A stretch of 64,000 nt of DNA from Acholeplasmataceae bacterium (GCA_007692425.1 RECG01000010.1:1-64000), one strand, 5' to 3'; counted from the stretch's first letter, positions 34,423 to 44,123 are shown. Notes: generated by a model not told the origin, from the letters alone. A program made the numbers and translations.

Positions 34423-35700
34423 TTACTTGATCGTCTCTGTTTTCATGTAGGGAACAAGCGCTTTTGGAACGGTGATCGTCCCATCCTCATTTTGATAATT
34501 TTCGATGATGGCGATCATTGTTCGTCCGATTGCAAGCCCTGATCCATTCAGGGTGTGGACATATTCGGTCTTGCTTTCGCGGGTGCGCTTGAAACGGATG
34601 TTGGCGCGTCTGGCCTGGAAATCCTCGGCATTGCTGATCGAGCCGATTTCACGATACATGCCCTGCCCGGGAAGCCAGACTTCGATATCATATGTCTTTG
34701 CCATGGCAAACCCCAGATCCCCTGTGGAAAGGATGACCACGCGATACGGAATCTCTAACAATTGCAAGACTTTTTCCGAATGTCGGAGCATACGGTCGAG
34801 TTCATCATATGATTCCTCTGGCTTGGTGAACTTGATCAATTCAACTTTGTTGAACTGGTGTTGCCTGAGAATGCCGCGTGTGTCTTTGCCGGCTGATCCC
34901 GCTTCAGATCGGAACGCCGTCGTGAATGCGACATATGAAATCGGCAACAAATCGCCGTCAATGATTTCATCCCGGTAATAGTTGATGGCGGGCACTTCCG
35001 CGGTCGGATTAAGAAACCACTGTGTCTCTGGTGTGCCAACCGGAAAAGCGTCTTCCCTGAATTTGGGAAACTGGCCGGTGGCGAACATGCTTTTCTCGTT
35101 GACGATAAACGGTGGAATCATTTCTGTATAGCCGTGTTCCTGGCTGTGCAGGTCCATCATGAACTGAATCAGCGCCCGTTCAAGGCGTGCCCCAAGGCCG
35201 ATGTCGACCACAAAACGGCTGCCGGTAATCTTGGCTGCCCGTTCGAAATCGAGAATGCCCAATGCTTCGCTGAGTTCACTATGGTCTTTAATCGGAAAAT
35301 TAAATGTTTTAGGTTTTCCGATTTTTTTGATTTCTTTGTTTGCGGTGTCATCTTGACCAACGGGAACGCTGTCGTGCGGCAGGTTTGGTGTTGTCGCAAG
35401 CAAACCATCAATCGTCATCTCAATCCTGGCCAGCTTGTCGTCTAATGCCTTGATCTCGCTTCCTAAGTTGGCGACTTCGTTCAGGATGGCTGTAGGATCT
35501 TGTTTGTTTCGTTTTAACTCACCAATTCTTTTTGAGGCCTCGTTGCGTTGTGCTTTTCTGGCTTCAACCGCTTGAATGACTTGTTTCCTGTCTTGCTGGT
35601 GCGCAGCCACTTGTCGCAAATAACCAAAATCACCACCCCGGGTGTTCAACTTCTTGATGATGTCTTCAATGTTTTCTGTCACGTGTTTTAAATCCAACAT
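34423..35700 (-). CDS. serS: Seryl-tRNA synthetase
   Basis: SerRS charges tRNA-Ser (and tRNA-Sec). The 425-residue class II synthetase has the N-terminal coiled-coil arm (about 30-100), motif 2 [21 protein letters not shown] and motif 3 [10 protein letters not shown]. The ATG at 35700 has GGAGG eight bases upstream; the longer reading frame to 35883 only translates the T-box leader. Confidence 0.96.
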   Translation of the reverse strand: MLDLKHVTENIEDIIKKLNTRGGDFGYLRQVAAHQQDRKQVIQAVEARKAQRNEASKRIGELKRNKQDPTAILNEVANLGSEIKALDDKLARIEMTIDGLLATTPNLPHDSVPVGQDDTANKEIKKIGKPKTFNFPIKDHSELSEALGILDFERAAKITGSRFVVDIGLGARLERALIQFMMDLHSQEHGYTEMIPPFIVNEKSMFATGQFPKFREDAFPVGTPETQWFLNPTAEVPAINYYRDEIIDGDLLPISYVAFTTAFRSEAGSAGKDTRGILRQHQFNKVELIKFTKPEESYDELDRMLRHSEKVLQLLEIPYRVVILSTGDLGFAMAKTYDIEVWLPGQGMYREIGSISNAEDFQARRANIRFKRTRESKTEYVHTLNGSGLAIGRTMIAIIENYQNEDGTITVPKALVPYMKTETIK

Positions 35701-35715
35701 GGTTGTTTCCTCCAT

Positions 35716-35936
35716 AAAAAGAGCGCCCTTAGAAAGATCTAAGGACGTCGTCATGACGCGGTGCCACCTTAGTTCCGGATACATGTTCCGGCCCTCATCT
35801 GTCTTTAACGCCGACTTGCGGGTGTGATTAGCACCACTGGAAGAGGGGATTCGCCCTTTGCCTGATCCGTTTCCACCGACCACGGATTCTCTATGACAGG
35901 GTCCTGGGTTACTATGCTCTTCTGCGTGTTACTCCC
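35716..35936 (-). promoter_or_regulatory. T-box riboswitch leader of serS
   Basis: The conserved T-box AAGGTGGCACCGCG is at 35757-35770, followed by the terminator hairpin (CGTCCTTAG paired with CTAAGGGCG, then TTTTT at 35716-35720). Upstream stem I has AGTA and CGAATCC segments typical of a specifier loop; TCC (35847-35849) would be the serine specifier. Uncharged tRNA-Ser is expected to favour antitermination and serS expression. Confidence 0.92.
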
Positions 35937-35965
35937 ATTATAAGTTTTTCATTGCCAAAAGTAAA
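35937..35965 (-). promoter_or_regulatory. Promoter of serS
   Basis: Minus strand -35 TTTACT (35960-35965) and -10 TATAAT (35937-35942), spacing 17. It is back to back with the plus-strand promoter at 35978-36006. Confidence 0.75.
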
Positions 35966-35977
35966 GGGCTCCTTGCT

Positions 35978-36006
35978 TTGACATTTCGCGGTCGCTTCCT
36001 TATAAT
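35978..36006 (+). promoter_or_regulatory. Consensus promoter of the O-antigen-ligase-like gene
   Basis: Perfect TTGACA (35978-35983) and TATAAT (36001-36006) with 17-base spacing on the plus strand, 33 bases before the start codon. Confidence 0.85.
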
Positions 36007-36039
36007 AGAATCGGCATTCGTTTTAGCCACGGAGGCTTT

Positions 36040-37422
36040 ATGAAATCCCTTGAACGTTTTCTCAATAGTGGTTGGTACATCATGTTGGTGTTTGGTTTCA
36101 CGTTCTTGAGTTGGACGTTTTACCAAGATTCACCGCCTCATGAATTCAACGTTTATAACATGGCCGGCGTGTTTTTTTTAATTTTGGTTTTTGGCGTTGT
36201 CATTGCCTTATATCAAAATACGTTGTATACGATTCCGCTTTTGATGTCTTTCTTGTTTGTGATCAGCAAAACCGACATGACCTTTGAGACAGTGGCCCAG
36301 ATGGGCTTTCCTTATATTGCTTTTTTTATCTTTTTGCTTGGTCCTGTGATTCACATCATCCGTTTCCGGCCCAAGCCGAAGTTCGGAAGATTGATGATCG
36401 GGCTTGTTTTGATTGCCGTCGCCTATTTGGTTCCTTTAACCTATCTTCCTTTTGACGTGCGCGCCATTCCAGTTTCCATCATGGGCGTGCTTTATGTGCT
36501 TGTTTACCTGTTTTTGTCAAGCACGACGAAGGGCAACCTTGATTATTTGTTCAAAATCATGATCTTTGCCAATTTGCTGTTCACCGCACAAGTGTTTGTT
36601 TATGTCTATCGGGGCATGCAGTTGTTTCCTGATCAGGATTTGTATCGGCGGTTGCTTCAAGGCTGGAACCGCAATTTGGGCTGGGCGAACATCAACGACA
36701 TGTGCTTTTATATTGCGCTGACGTTTCCTGCTTATGTTTACTTCATTTTCAAGAAACCGCAAAGCTGGCTGTACTGGGCGCTGATGTTGTTGCCTGTGAC
36801 AGCCGTGATCTTGTCTACATCGCGTGGCGGGGCAATCAGTTTTTCCATCGCCTTTTTGGGCTCTTTGTTTTTAATCGCGGTCCGCGGACGTAAACCCCAG
36901 TTGTTAAGGGGGTTGGTCGTGTTTGGTGTCGCAGCTGTTTTCTTTGCTTTGAATTATGGCATGTTTGAATTGTGGTGGGAGATTTATTTTGATTCGTTTG
37001 GCGATGACTTGAATGCTTTTTCTTCGGGTCGGATCGCTATTTATAAACTTGGACTTGATGTGTTCAGGGAATATCCGTTGTTTGGTGGGGGGTGGCTGTC
37101 GTTGCAGTTGCTGCGCCCTGGCGCAAGACTGTTCGCGTATCATTCGTCCGTGATCCAGGCGTTGGCGGCCATGGGATTGTTTGGTCTTGTCGCCTTGCTT
37201 GTCCATTATTTTCAAGTGTTCTCATATATGTTTGAGAAGGTCTCGCTTGAGAAGTCTTTGTTTTTGATTGGTTATGTGGCCAGCCAGGTGCACGGTTTGA
37301 TTGATAATGTCCAGTTTGACCTGCCTTATAGTGTATTGATTGTGATTTTCTTTGCCGTCTGGGAGACGGCGGAACGAAAGACGTCTTTTGAGTTGTCTTC
37401 GCGTTGTTATCTTGCTTGTTAA
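36040..37422 (+). CDS. O-antigen ligase/polymerase-like (Wzy_C) membrane protein
   Basis: A 460-residue integral membrane protein with about 12 hydrophobic helices. The Wzy/WaaL-type landmarks are LSTSRGGAISF (about 259-269), a long loop with SGRIAIYKLGLDVF and YPLFGGGWLSL, and HSSVIQALAAMGLFG. Members join or polymerise lipid-linked glycans on the outer face. A consensus promoter and GGAGG ribosome site suggest good expression. No glycosyltransferases lie beside it; galU, uppP and galE nearby suggest the same glycan pathway. Confidence 0.82.
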   Translation: MKSLERFLNSGWYIMLVFGFTFLSWTFYQDSPPHEFNVYNMAGVFFLILVFGVVIALYQNTLYTIPLLMSFLFVISKTDMTFETVAQMGFPYIAFFIFLLGPVIHIIRFRPKPKFGRLMIGLVLIAVAYLVPLTYLPFDVRAIPVSIMGVLYVLVYLFLSSTTKGNLDYLFKIMIFANLLFTAQVFVYVYRGMQLFPDQDLYRRLLQGWNRNLGWANINDMCFYIALTFPAYVYFIFKKPQSWLYWALMLLPVTAVILSTSRGGAISFSIAFLGSLFLIAVRGRKPQLLRGLVVFGVAAVFFALNYGMFELWWEIYFDSFGDDLNAFSSGRIAIYKLGLDVFREYPLFGGGWLSLQLLRPGARLFAYHSSVIQALAAMGLFGLVALLVHYFQVFSYMFEKVSLEKSLFLIGYVASQVHGLIDNVQFDLPYSVLIVIFFAVWETAERKTSFELSSRCYLAC

Positions 37423-37423
37423 T

Positions 37424-37460
37424 TAAAAAAAATGACGCCGGCCGGCGTCAATTTTTTTTC
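37424..37460. terminator. Bidirectional terminator between convergent genes
   Basis: The perfect palindrome TGACGCCGGCCGGCGTCA (37433-37450) has an A run on the left and a T run on the right, so it can end both the plus-strand ligase transcript and the minus-strand galU transcript. The galU stop codon is inside it. Confidence 0.9.
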
Positions 37461-38311
37461 TTCAGCATGTTTGCCAGATCCTCCTTGATTTCCGGATTAC
37501 GTAACCCGAAATCAAGGATTGCTTCGATGTAATCAACCTTGTTGCCGACATCATATCGCTTGCCGGTCATGTCGCATGCGTATACCTTTTCTTCCGACAT
37601 CATTCTCAAGATGGCGTCCGTCAATTGGATTTCATTGCCGACACCGCGTTGCTGGTCACGCAAATATTTGAAGATGGTCGGCGTCAATACATACCTTCCG
37701 CCGATGGCGCTTCTGGATGGGGCCTCTTCGACTTTGGGTTTTTCAATGACACCAGCCAGTTCGGTGACGGCGCCTTTTTTTTCGCCTTTCGGAATACAGA
37801 TACCATATCGTGATGTTTCCTTTTTGGGGACTTCGATGGTGCCGAGCACGCTGGTCTTGACTTGCTCATATACATCAATCAGTTGTTTGGTTACCGGTTT
37901 GGGGTCTCCCACATACATGTCGTCGCCCAAAAGCACCACGAAAGGTTCGTTACTGATGAAGGCTTCGGCCTGAAGCACGGCGTGTCCCAGACCCAGTTGT
38001 TCCTTTTGGCGGATGTAGTGGATGTTTGCACCTGTGGCGATATTTCTGATGATGCCGTATTCTTCTTTCTTGTTCTTGGAAAGCAGGATGGTTTCCAGTT
38101 CAAGGTTATAGTCAAAGTAATCGATGATGGCGTTTTTGTTGCTGCTGACAATCAACAAAATATCGGTGATGCCGCTTTCAATTGCTTCATTGACAATGAA
38201 CTCGATCGTCGGTCGATCAATGATGGGTAACAGCTCTTTAGGGAGTGCTTTGGTAATCGGTAAAAACCTGGTGCCGTATCCGGCGGCGGGAATCACAGCT
38301 TTTCGAATCAT
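37448..38311 (-). CDS. galU: UTP-glucose-1-phosphate uridylyltransferase
   Basis: GalU makes UDP-glucose, the donor for glycolipids and glycans. The 287-residue protein has the nucleotide loop AAGYGTRFLPITKALPKELL (about 9-28), RQKEQLGLGHAVL and LGDDMYVGD. The ATG at 38311 has AAGGAGG upstream; the longer reading to 38407 lies in the upstream gene. It overlaps the DUF368 gene by 4 bases. Confidence 0.95.
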   Translation of the reverse strand: MIRKAVIPAAGYGTRFLPITKALPKELLPIIDRPTIEFIVNEAIESGITDILLIVSSNKNAIIDYFDYNLELETILLSKNKKEEYGIIRNIATGANIHYIRQKEQLGLGHAVLQAEAFISNEPFVVLLGDDMYVGDPKPVTKQLIDVYEQVKTSVLGTIEVPKKETSRYGICIPKGEKKGAVTELAGVIEKPKVEEAPSRSAIGGRYVLTPTIFKYLRDQQRGVGNEIQLTDAILRMMSEEKVYACDMTGKRYDVGNKVDYIEAILDFGLRNPEIKEDLANMLKKKN

Positions 38312-39192
38312 TTGATTTCCTCCTTGTGTTGACGGTTCTTTGCCAACCATTGTGTGGCTGCATATCCAGCCAGAAAAAGCAAGATGCCGATGAGCCATAA
38401 ATACCATGCCGTGTTTGCATAATTAACAGTGGTGTGGTCATCCAATGTAACCAGGATATTGATGGGTGACACCACCACCACACCGAGCACGGCATAATAA
38501 AATATGGACCGGTATCGTTTCAAAAGTAACGCCATGACCTTGCCCATCAAGAGCAAGGTGACAATGCCTCCCAAAGCGATGACAAGCACCATCGGCATTT
38601 GCTGCGCGACCGCACTATAATCTCCGCTGAAAACAGCTGCAATAAAATCGTTGCCGACGGTCAGTAATATGTGATAATATCCAAGCGCCATCAACATGGT
38701 CGCGGCACTCAATCCGGGGATGATCAACGAGATGGCCGTCAATGCCCCGATGACAAACAAGATGAACAAATAAGCCAGGCTTCCGACTGTTGCAGTTTGT
38801 TCGGTTACGAATAGAAAGGCCAACATGACGAGACCTGCCGCGGGTGCGGCCAACCACGACAGATGAATCTTGACAGCCTGTGTCGCTTCTCTGTTCAACC
38901 CGCGTATACCACCAATGATGAAACCGATAAATAACAAGGTGACCGGAAGTGGTGCAACCTCAAACACAAGACGTATGACGAAGAATCCCAAGAGAAGTCC
39001 CAGGATGACGCCGACGATATATTGCCATACTGATGCAATGGCGCGCAGCGGTTGTCGTGTCACGTTGTCCAAGGCTTCGATCAGCTCGTGATAGATGTGC
39101 AGGATTGCAGCGACCATCGATCCGCTGATGCCGGGTAAAATACTGCCCATGCCAACCAGGCTTCCTTTGATGATTTTAACGGCGTGGCGCAT
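38308..39192 (-). CDS. DUF368 family membrane protein
   Basis: A 294-residue protein with about eight to ten hydrophobic helices and the family signature GMGSILPGISGSMVAAILHIY near 15-35. Some DUF368 proteins have been assigned as flippases that recycle undecaprenyl phosphate (PopT type; family knowledge). The neighbouring uppP and glycan genes fit that role. Start at 39192 is chosen from homology to the family N-terminus and the AAAGGGGA sequence upstream. Confidence 0.85.
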   Translation of the reverse strand: MRHAVKIIKGSLVGMGSILPGISGSMVAAILHIYHELIEALDNVTRQPLRAIASVWQYIVGVILGLLLGFFVIRLVFEVAPLPVTLLFIGFIIGGIRGLNREATQAVKIHLSWLAAPAAGLVMLAFLFVTEQTATVGSLAYLFILFVIGALTAISLIIPGLSAATMLMALGYYHILLTVGNDFIAAVFSGDYSAVAQQMPMVLVIALGGIVTLLLMGKVMALLLKRYRSIFYYAVLGVVVVSPINILVTLDDHTTVNYANTAWYLWLIGILLFLAGYAATQWLAKNRQHKEEIK

Positions 39193-39319
39193 GAAAACAG
39201 ATCCCCTTTGCCTTGCGTGTTTGATTGTTGTTTGCGTGCATTGTTTAGTCTCCCGATCACAAATCTGCCCGTGTTGCGTGTTTGCGTTTTCTATCATTGT
39301 CACTTCTTATTATATCATT

Positions 39320-40029
39320 AATCCGATATGCTGAGACACATTCGAATCAGGTTGTCTGTTTGTTGGTTTTGAAATCAACCCCGCCGCTTTAAACGGAAGT
39401 TCGGCTTGTCAATAATCAAACAGTCCGCCATCTCTAAATTTTCAATCAAGCCTCGTATATGTCAACTTTTTCACAATGTTATTTCGCTCTATTGTGCGAT
39501 TTTACAGTTGTTTTGAGTTGAAACACGTCTGAACGACCAAATATTAGTTAAATTATTATACATATTTAATATGTTTTTGATACTTGTCTCGCGCATTTTT
39601 GTGTCAGATTTCGGGTGTGCTTTTTGTTGGATATTATCAACTTTTTTTGATGGTGGTTTTTTAAAACGTGAAAAATTGGTTTTGTCGTTTTATGTGTTTT
39701 TCTCTTTTTCTCTATCCTTTTACCTGTTTTTGATTGATTCGGATATTCGCTTCATGGCGCGACATTTCATTTGTTGGTTTTTATTATATATCGCAAAATC
39801 GCTTTTTTTGTGTTTTCAAATCTTTCATATGTTTGTGATTTTTCATTTTCGTTTTCTTTTTTCTCTTGTGTTTTATGTGTGTTTGTCCTACTCGTGTTTA
39901 GACCGGGCTCTTTATGACATGATCCGCTATGTTTCGCGACTGGTTCTTTTTGTTTGTTTTGCTTGTGTTTTTGTGAGCGTCATGATTTGGTGTTTTCTGT
40001 TCTTATTGCGCGTCAATTTTTGTTCCTTG
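39320..40029. other. AT-rich, strongly T-skewed intergenic island
   Basis: About 700 bases between the DUF368 gene and uppP have visibly higher A+T than the surroundings, and from about 39570 the plus strand is extremely T-rich. A single open frame (39571-40062) predicts a Phe-rich, all-hydrophobic 163-residue product, but there is no ribosome site, the composition alone explains it, and its end overlaps the uppP promoter and start. I see no convincing gene, RNA or repeat. It may be a decayed gene or a bent spacer. Confidence 0.5.
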
Positions 40030-40038
40030 TGTTATAAT
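40030..40038 (+). promoter_or_regulatory. Extended -10 promoter of uppP
   Basis: TGTTATAAT on the plus strand, 16 bases before the chosen uppP start; it contains the ATG of a longer frame at 40037, which rules that start out. Confidence 0.6.
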
Positions 40039-40054
40039 GATTTCGGTGATCAAC

Positions 40055-40867
40055 ATGCATGAGCTTATTGAAATCATTAAATATTTGGTTCTCGGTATCG
40101 TCCAGGGCGTGACTGAAATTTTTCCTGTTTCCAGTAGCGGACACTTGACCATCTTTACCAATTTGTTTCGAATGGATCCGGCGCTTTTGACCGTCTTTTT
40201 GATGGTCACGAACACGGGTTCTTTTCTTGCTTTGCTTTTCTTTTTCAGACGCGATGTCGGTCATTTGGTTTCGGGGTCTTGGCGCTACCTTGTCAAGCGT
40301 GAAGAGACCAGTAAAGAAGACTTTTTTTACGTTCTCAAACTGCTCATTGCCGTGGTGCCTGTCGGTCTTGCGGGTCTCTTGCTGGAGAACCACTTGCCTT
40401 CCGACTGGCTGTCTGTCGGGTTCGCTTTGTTGATAACCGGTTCGTTGCTTTTCTTCATCTATAAAATGCGTGACACACAGTGGAAAACCGATATCACTTG
40501 GAAGAATGCATTGGTCATCGGTCTCTTTCAAACGTTTGCAATTTTCCCCGGCATTTCTCGAAGCGGCATCACCATCACCGGTGGTCTTTCGGAAAAGATC
40601 GAGCTGAGAAAAGTCCTTCGTTTTTCCTTCTTGAGTTACATCCTGGTTTCTGTTCCGGTGTCTATCCTCGGGTTTGTCCGTGCCTTTGAAAACAGTGAGG
40701 AAATCCACGTTCTTGGTTACACGCTGGCCTTCTTGCTTAGTTTTGTTTTCAGCTTGCTTTCGATTCGTTTCCTGTATCGTTATGTCAAGGTCAAAAACCT
40801 GGTGATCTTTGCTGTCTACTGTTTGTTTGCCGGTGTCTTTTCCATCATCATGCACTTTGTTTTCTGA
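40055..40867 (+). CDS. uppP: Undecaprenyl-diphosphatase (BacA/UppP)
   Basis: UppP dephosphorylates undecaprenyl diphosphate so that the lipid carrier can be reused. The 270-residue membrane protein has the active-site segments QGVTEIFPVSSSGHL (about 17-31) and FPGISRSGITITGG. The start at 40055 is used because the -10 box covers the upstream ATG and GGTGAT lies before this one. Its presence implies lipid-carrier-based synthesis of wall polymers or glycans. Confidence 0.94.
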   Translation: MHELIEIIKYLVLGIVQGVTEIFPVSSSGHLTIFTNLFRMDPALLTVFLMVTNTGSFLALLFFFRRDVGHLVSGSWRYLVKREETSKEDFFYVLKLLIAVVPVGLAGLLLENHLPSDWLSVGFALLITGSLLFFIYKMRDTQWKTDITWKNALVIGLFQTFAIFPGISRSGITITGGLSEKIELRKVLRFSFLSYILVSVPVSILGFVRAFENSEEIHVLGYTLAFLLSFVFSLLSIRFLYRYVKVKNLVIFAVYCLFAGVFSIIMHFVF

Positions 40868-40881
40868 TCTGATCACATGAT

Positions 40882-40912
40882 AAGCCGCGGTCCTCGGACC
40901 ACGGCTTTTTTT
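40882..40912 (+). terminator. Terminator of uppP
   Basis: AAGCCGCGGTCC-TCG-GACCACGGCTT followed by T7, in the gap between convergent uppP and galE. Confidence 0.88.
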
Positions 40913-41882
40913 ATGGTTTGCGATTCAATTTTTCACGGAAGGCCATATCAGATTTGATGATGTCTTCAAGCGTGTGTTCGGGCACCCATTTGAGGTGTTG
41001 CCTCGCCCTGTCGTTTGAGGCAATCAAGGTTGCCGGATCCCCTTCCCTCCTGGGGCCGATGTCGTATTTCAACGGTGCAATTTGGTGAACTGTCTGTGCG
41101 ACTTCCAAAACGCTGTACCCTTGGTTGGACCCCAGGTTCATCGTTTGTGATTTGCCACCTTCCAACAAATAGCGTGCACCCAAAACATGTGCATATGCCA
41201 AATCAGAGACATGAATGTAATCCCTGATACAGGTGCCGTCCTTGGTCGGATAATCATCACCATAGATTGTCAACTTTTCCCGTATGCCCAATACGGTCTG
41301 GATTGCGACCGGAATGAGGTGGGTCAACTGGTCTTTCATCAAACCGATTTCGAGAGATGCGTCTGCACCGGCAACATTGAAATAGCGAAAAATGACATGA
41401 TTGAAGCCATGCGCCAACGACGCCCATTCAATCATTTTTTCACATGCCAGCTTGGTTTCGCCATAAGGGTTGATCGGTTTGGTTTCATCTTCTTCTTGAC
41501 AGATGCCGGTCGCTTCGCCATACACGGCCGCCGTCGATGAAAAGACAATGTTTTTGACCCGATGCTTCTTCATGGCCGCCAAAAGTACGCGCACGCCTTC
41601 GACATTGTTGTGGTAATATTCCAGCGGTTCCTTCATGCTTTCCGGCACCACGATCTTGGCGGCGAAATGCATGACGACATCAATGGGTTCGTTGTCAAAT
41701 ACCAGGTCCAAATCCTTGGCATGCCTGGTGTCCCCTTTGTAAAAAACGGCTTGCGGGTGAACAAGGTCCATATAACCGCTGGAAAGGTTATCCAGCACAA
41801 CGGCCTCGTGTCCGTCCCTGATCAATTCATAGACGGCATGGCTACCGATGTAGCCGGCGCCGCCCACCACTAAAACGCGCAT
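40911..41882 (-). CDS. galE: UDP-glucose 4-epimerase
   Basis: GalE interconverts UDP-glucose and UDP-galactose. The 323-residue SDR protein has VVGGAGYIGSH (NAD binding, 6-16), the catalytic SSTAAVYGE Ser and YGETKLACE Tyr/Lys, and the NLGSNQGYSVLEV segment. The ATG at 41882 has AAGGAG upstream. It follows the LtaS-like gene by 28 bases, giving UDP-galactose for a surface glycolipid or polymer (inference). Confidence 0.95.
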   Translation of the reverse strand: MRVLVVGGAGYIGSHAVYELIRDGHEAVVLDNLSSGYMDLVHPQAVFYKGDTRHAKDLDLVFDNEPIDVVMHFAAKIVVPESMKEPLEYYHNNVEGVRVLLAAMKKHRVKNIVFSSTAAVYGEATGICQEEDETKPINPYGETKLACEKMIEWASLAHGFNHVIFRYFNVAGADASLEIGLMKDQLTHLIPVAIQTVLGIREKLTIYGDDYPTKDGTCIRDYIHVSDLAYAHVLGARYLLEGGKSQTMNLGSNQGYSVLEVAQTVHQIAPLKYDIGPRREGDPATLIASNDRARQHLKWVPEHTLEDIIKSDMAFREKLNRKP

Positions 41883-41910
41883 ATTCTTCTCTCCTTGGTC
41901 TTTTGGCTGT

Positions 41911-44040
41911 TTATCCGCCATAGACATTTCTGATCGCCTGTTCAACCTGGGCTTGAAAATTGTGTGTTGAAAGCAACAGGTCGCTCAGCAGTTTAAACCT
42001 GAGTACATGTTGATATATGCTTTCGTCGACAACTTTGCCTGCAGGATGTGTGTGTGTCCGGTTCCGCATCGAGAAAAAGACATCGTCTGTGACCACGTCC
42101 ATCAAACGGTTGTCGATGGCAAAGGTTGGTTCGGTGCTCATGGCATGAACACCGAAGTAAGTGTCGTTACCGACCGGCAGGTCGAATAATTCAATCACAG
42201 TCCTGTAAAGATCAACCTGGCTTCGGACCAAATGCTGCTCGCCTGTCAACAAACCCCGTCTGATCTGGTAGGTGCCGTCATCGATCACCTCGTCCCCAGG
42301 AACATAGATGAATGCCAGGGTTTGCTGCAGCATCTGCCTTTCGCGGATGAGGGTGAGCGGCTCATCTAACAAAATGCTGATGTCGCCGTTCTTCAAACCG
42401 GCACCGTGGTCGCTGTAAAACAGATAGACCGTGTTGTCGAGTGTTTGATCAACGCCTCCGTCACCAATGAAAAAGCGCATGATGTGTTCGTCATAATAAT
42501 CAACAAAGTTGATGTATTTGAGTGTCAGGTGGCTAATCCGGCCGACCCATTGTGGAAACACGTCTGTCCGCATGCCATAGGGATCATAGTCGAACGGCGT
42601 GTGTGGCATCATGGTGACCGGAAACATCATGAACGGCAGGTTGTCACCTAAGTATCCTGTTCCTAAATCATAAACCGTATCCGCAAGATGATAGTCGCTG
42701 ATCCATGGACTGTGGTGAACCAGGTTGTTTTCCACGTCATAAAGGTAGCCGTCTTCAATGACATAACCATCCTCGACATAATCTTCCAGAAAATAAGAGG
42801 CGTCGAACCCGAACAGTTCCGGGTACACCACACTTCTGTTGTAAAACACGCCGGTGTCGCCGTGGATGGCCTTGGTGAAATAGCCGAGCTGATTGAAATA
42901 ACTGATCATATTATTCAATTCATAAGGCGTGTGGTTGTATTCCCAGAATAACGTGTCGTGGCCGCGGGGATACAACCCCGTCAAGACCGACAGTTCGGCA
43001 TCGGCGCTCACGCCCATGCCGACGTTCGCATAGAAGTTGCGCATGACGAAACTTTCATCAAGGAGCCTGTTTAAAAACGGCAGCCGTTCGTTGATTTCCG
43101 GCACTTCCAACATAAAGTAGTTGAGCGACTCAAGGTGAATAAGCACGAGGTTTCTTCCCGCGAGGACACCATGCAAATCGATGCCGTTTTGGATGCTGTC
43201 ATCGATTAATAAATCATCGATTGCACCGGTCGTCATAAGCCGGTTGCCATAGGTTTTTCCATCAATGACATTCACGTAGCTGCTGCGGTTTTTATTGAAG
43301 GTCATGTATGCGTCCGCCAGGTCTTGCTCGTCGCGAATGTCAAGCTTTTGCATCAAATCCAATTCAAGTTCCTGTCCCAGAAGCTGGGCCATGTAAAACG
43401 GGTAGACGCCCAAGTTCTGAAGCGCATAAGTGCTTTTGACTGATGTGATCGGCAACGTCTCTCTGAATTGTTGGAAATAAGAGAACATGGCGACCGAGAC
43501 GATAAGTGTGACCGCCAACACGCCGGACAAGTACCTTTTCAGCCTGAAGGTGAACGTCATCAGTTTCATCTGTTCACGGTCAGACATGCGATACAACACC
43601 AGCATGGTGATGAAGGGCAAAAAGACGACAATCCGCCAATACAAGACCAGCTCAAGCAAGACTTCGATCACAATGCCGAACGCAAACCCTCCGGCGGGAT
43701 TATTGAAAATGGTCAGCGTCGTGCTTGAGAATGCGGTTCCGAAATAAAGGTTGAAGATCCCTAGGGCAAACACCACCATATTCAAAAAAAGCGTAAAAAA
43801 CAACAAGGCGCGCAATCTTGCCTTGGCGTTCCTGAACACGGCAAAAAGAAGGATGACAAACAAATACAATACGGCAAAATTGCCGATGATTGCATTGATT
43901 TCACCCTGAAAGGTGCGTTTGAAGGGTGCGATATAACGGTTCAGTTCCTGAACAGTCAAGAAATAGGTGTTCAAGATGTTCAGAAGAAAAAAGACGCCCA
44001 CATAAATCAAGTAAATGTTCATCTGATTTTTGGTTTTCAT
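41911..44040 (-). CDS. LTA synthase-like sulfatase-family membrane protein
   Basis: A 709-residue protein with five N-terminal membrane helices (about 8-200) and an extracytoplasmic alkaline-phosphatase-superfamily domain. Motifs: LVLIHLESLNYF (metal Glu near 304), GVSADAELSVLTGLYP with Ser near 345 at the position of the LtaS nucleophile Thr, MPHTPFDYD and YSDHGAGL. Lipoteichoic-acid synthases transfer glycerol phosphate from phosphatidylglycerol. Ser for Thr may mark a related phosphatase or transferase. Start at 44040; earlier in-frame codons lie in the promoter area. Confidence 0.88.
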   Translation of the reverse strand: MKTKNQMNIYLIYVGVFFLLNILNTYFLTVQELNRYIAPFKRTFQGEINAIIGNFAVLYLFVILLFAVFRNAKARLRALLFFTLFLNMVVFALGIFNLYFGTAFSSTTLTIFNNPAGGFAFGIVIEVLLELVLYWRIVVFLPFITMLVLYRMSDREQMKLMTFTFRLKRYLSGVLAVTLIVSVAMFSYFQQFRETLPITSVKSTYALQNLGVYPFYMAQLLGQELELDLMQKLDIRDEQDLADAYMTFNKNRSSYVNVIDGKTYGNRLMTTGAIDDLLIDDSIQNGIDLHGVLAGRNLVLIHLESLNYFMLEVPEINERLPFLNRLLDESFVMRNFYANVGMGVSADAELSVLTGLYPRGHDTLFWEYNHTPYELNNMISYFNQLGYFTKAIHGDTGVFYNRSVVYPELFGFDASYFLEDYVEDGYVIEDGYLYDVENNLVHHSPWISDYHLADTVYDLGTGYLGDNLPFMMFPVTMMPHTPFDYDPYGMRTDVFPQWVGRISHLTLKYINFVDYYDEHIMRFFIGDGGVDQTLDNTVYLFYSDHGAGLKNGDISILLDEPLTLIRERQMLQQTLAFIYVPGDEVIDDGTYQIRRGLLTGEQHLVRSQVDLYRTVIELFDLPVGNDTYFGVHAMSTEPTFAIDNRLMDVVTDDVFFSMRNRTHTHPAGKVVDESIYQHVLRFKLLSDLLLSTHNFQAQVEQAIRNVYGG

Positions 44041-44123
44041 CGGGGGGGTCTCCTTTGTCGCAGGTGTGTCAATATTATACACCAATTTACTGAAAGTTTA
44101 AACTCTTCCCCTCGTCTGTCAAC

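Noticed and set aside
35701-35883. N-terminal extension of serS
   Set aside because: These codons translate the T-box leader; the family start and ribosome site are at 35700.
39571-40062. 163-codon Phe-rich frame
   Set aside because: T-rich composition alone yields it; no ribosome site, and it runs into the uppP promoter and start. Kept only as a compositional island.
40013-40876. 287-codon frame on the minus strand opposite uppP
   Set aside because: It is antisense to a clear UppP with intact motifs, is very Lys/Gln/Asp rich and matches no family.
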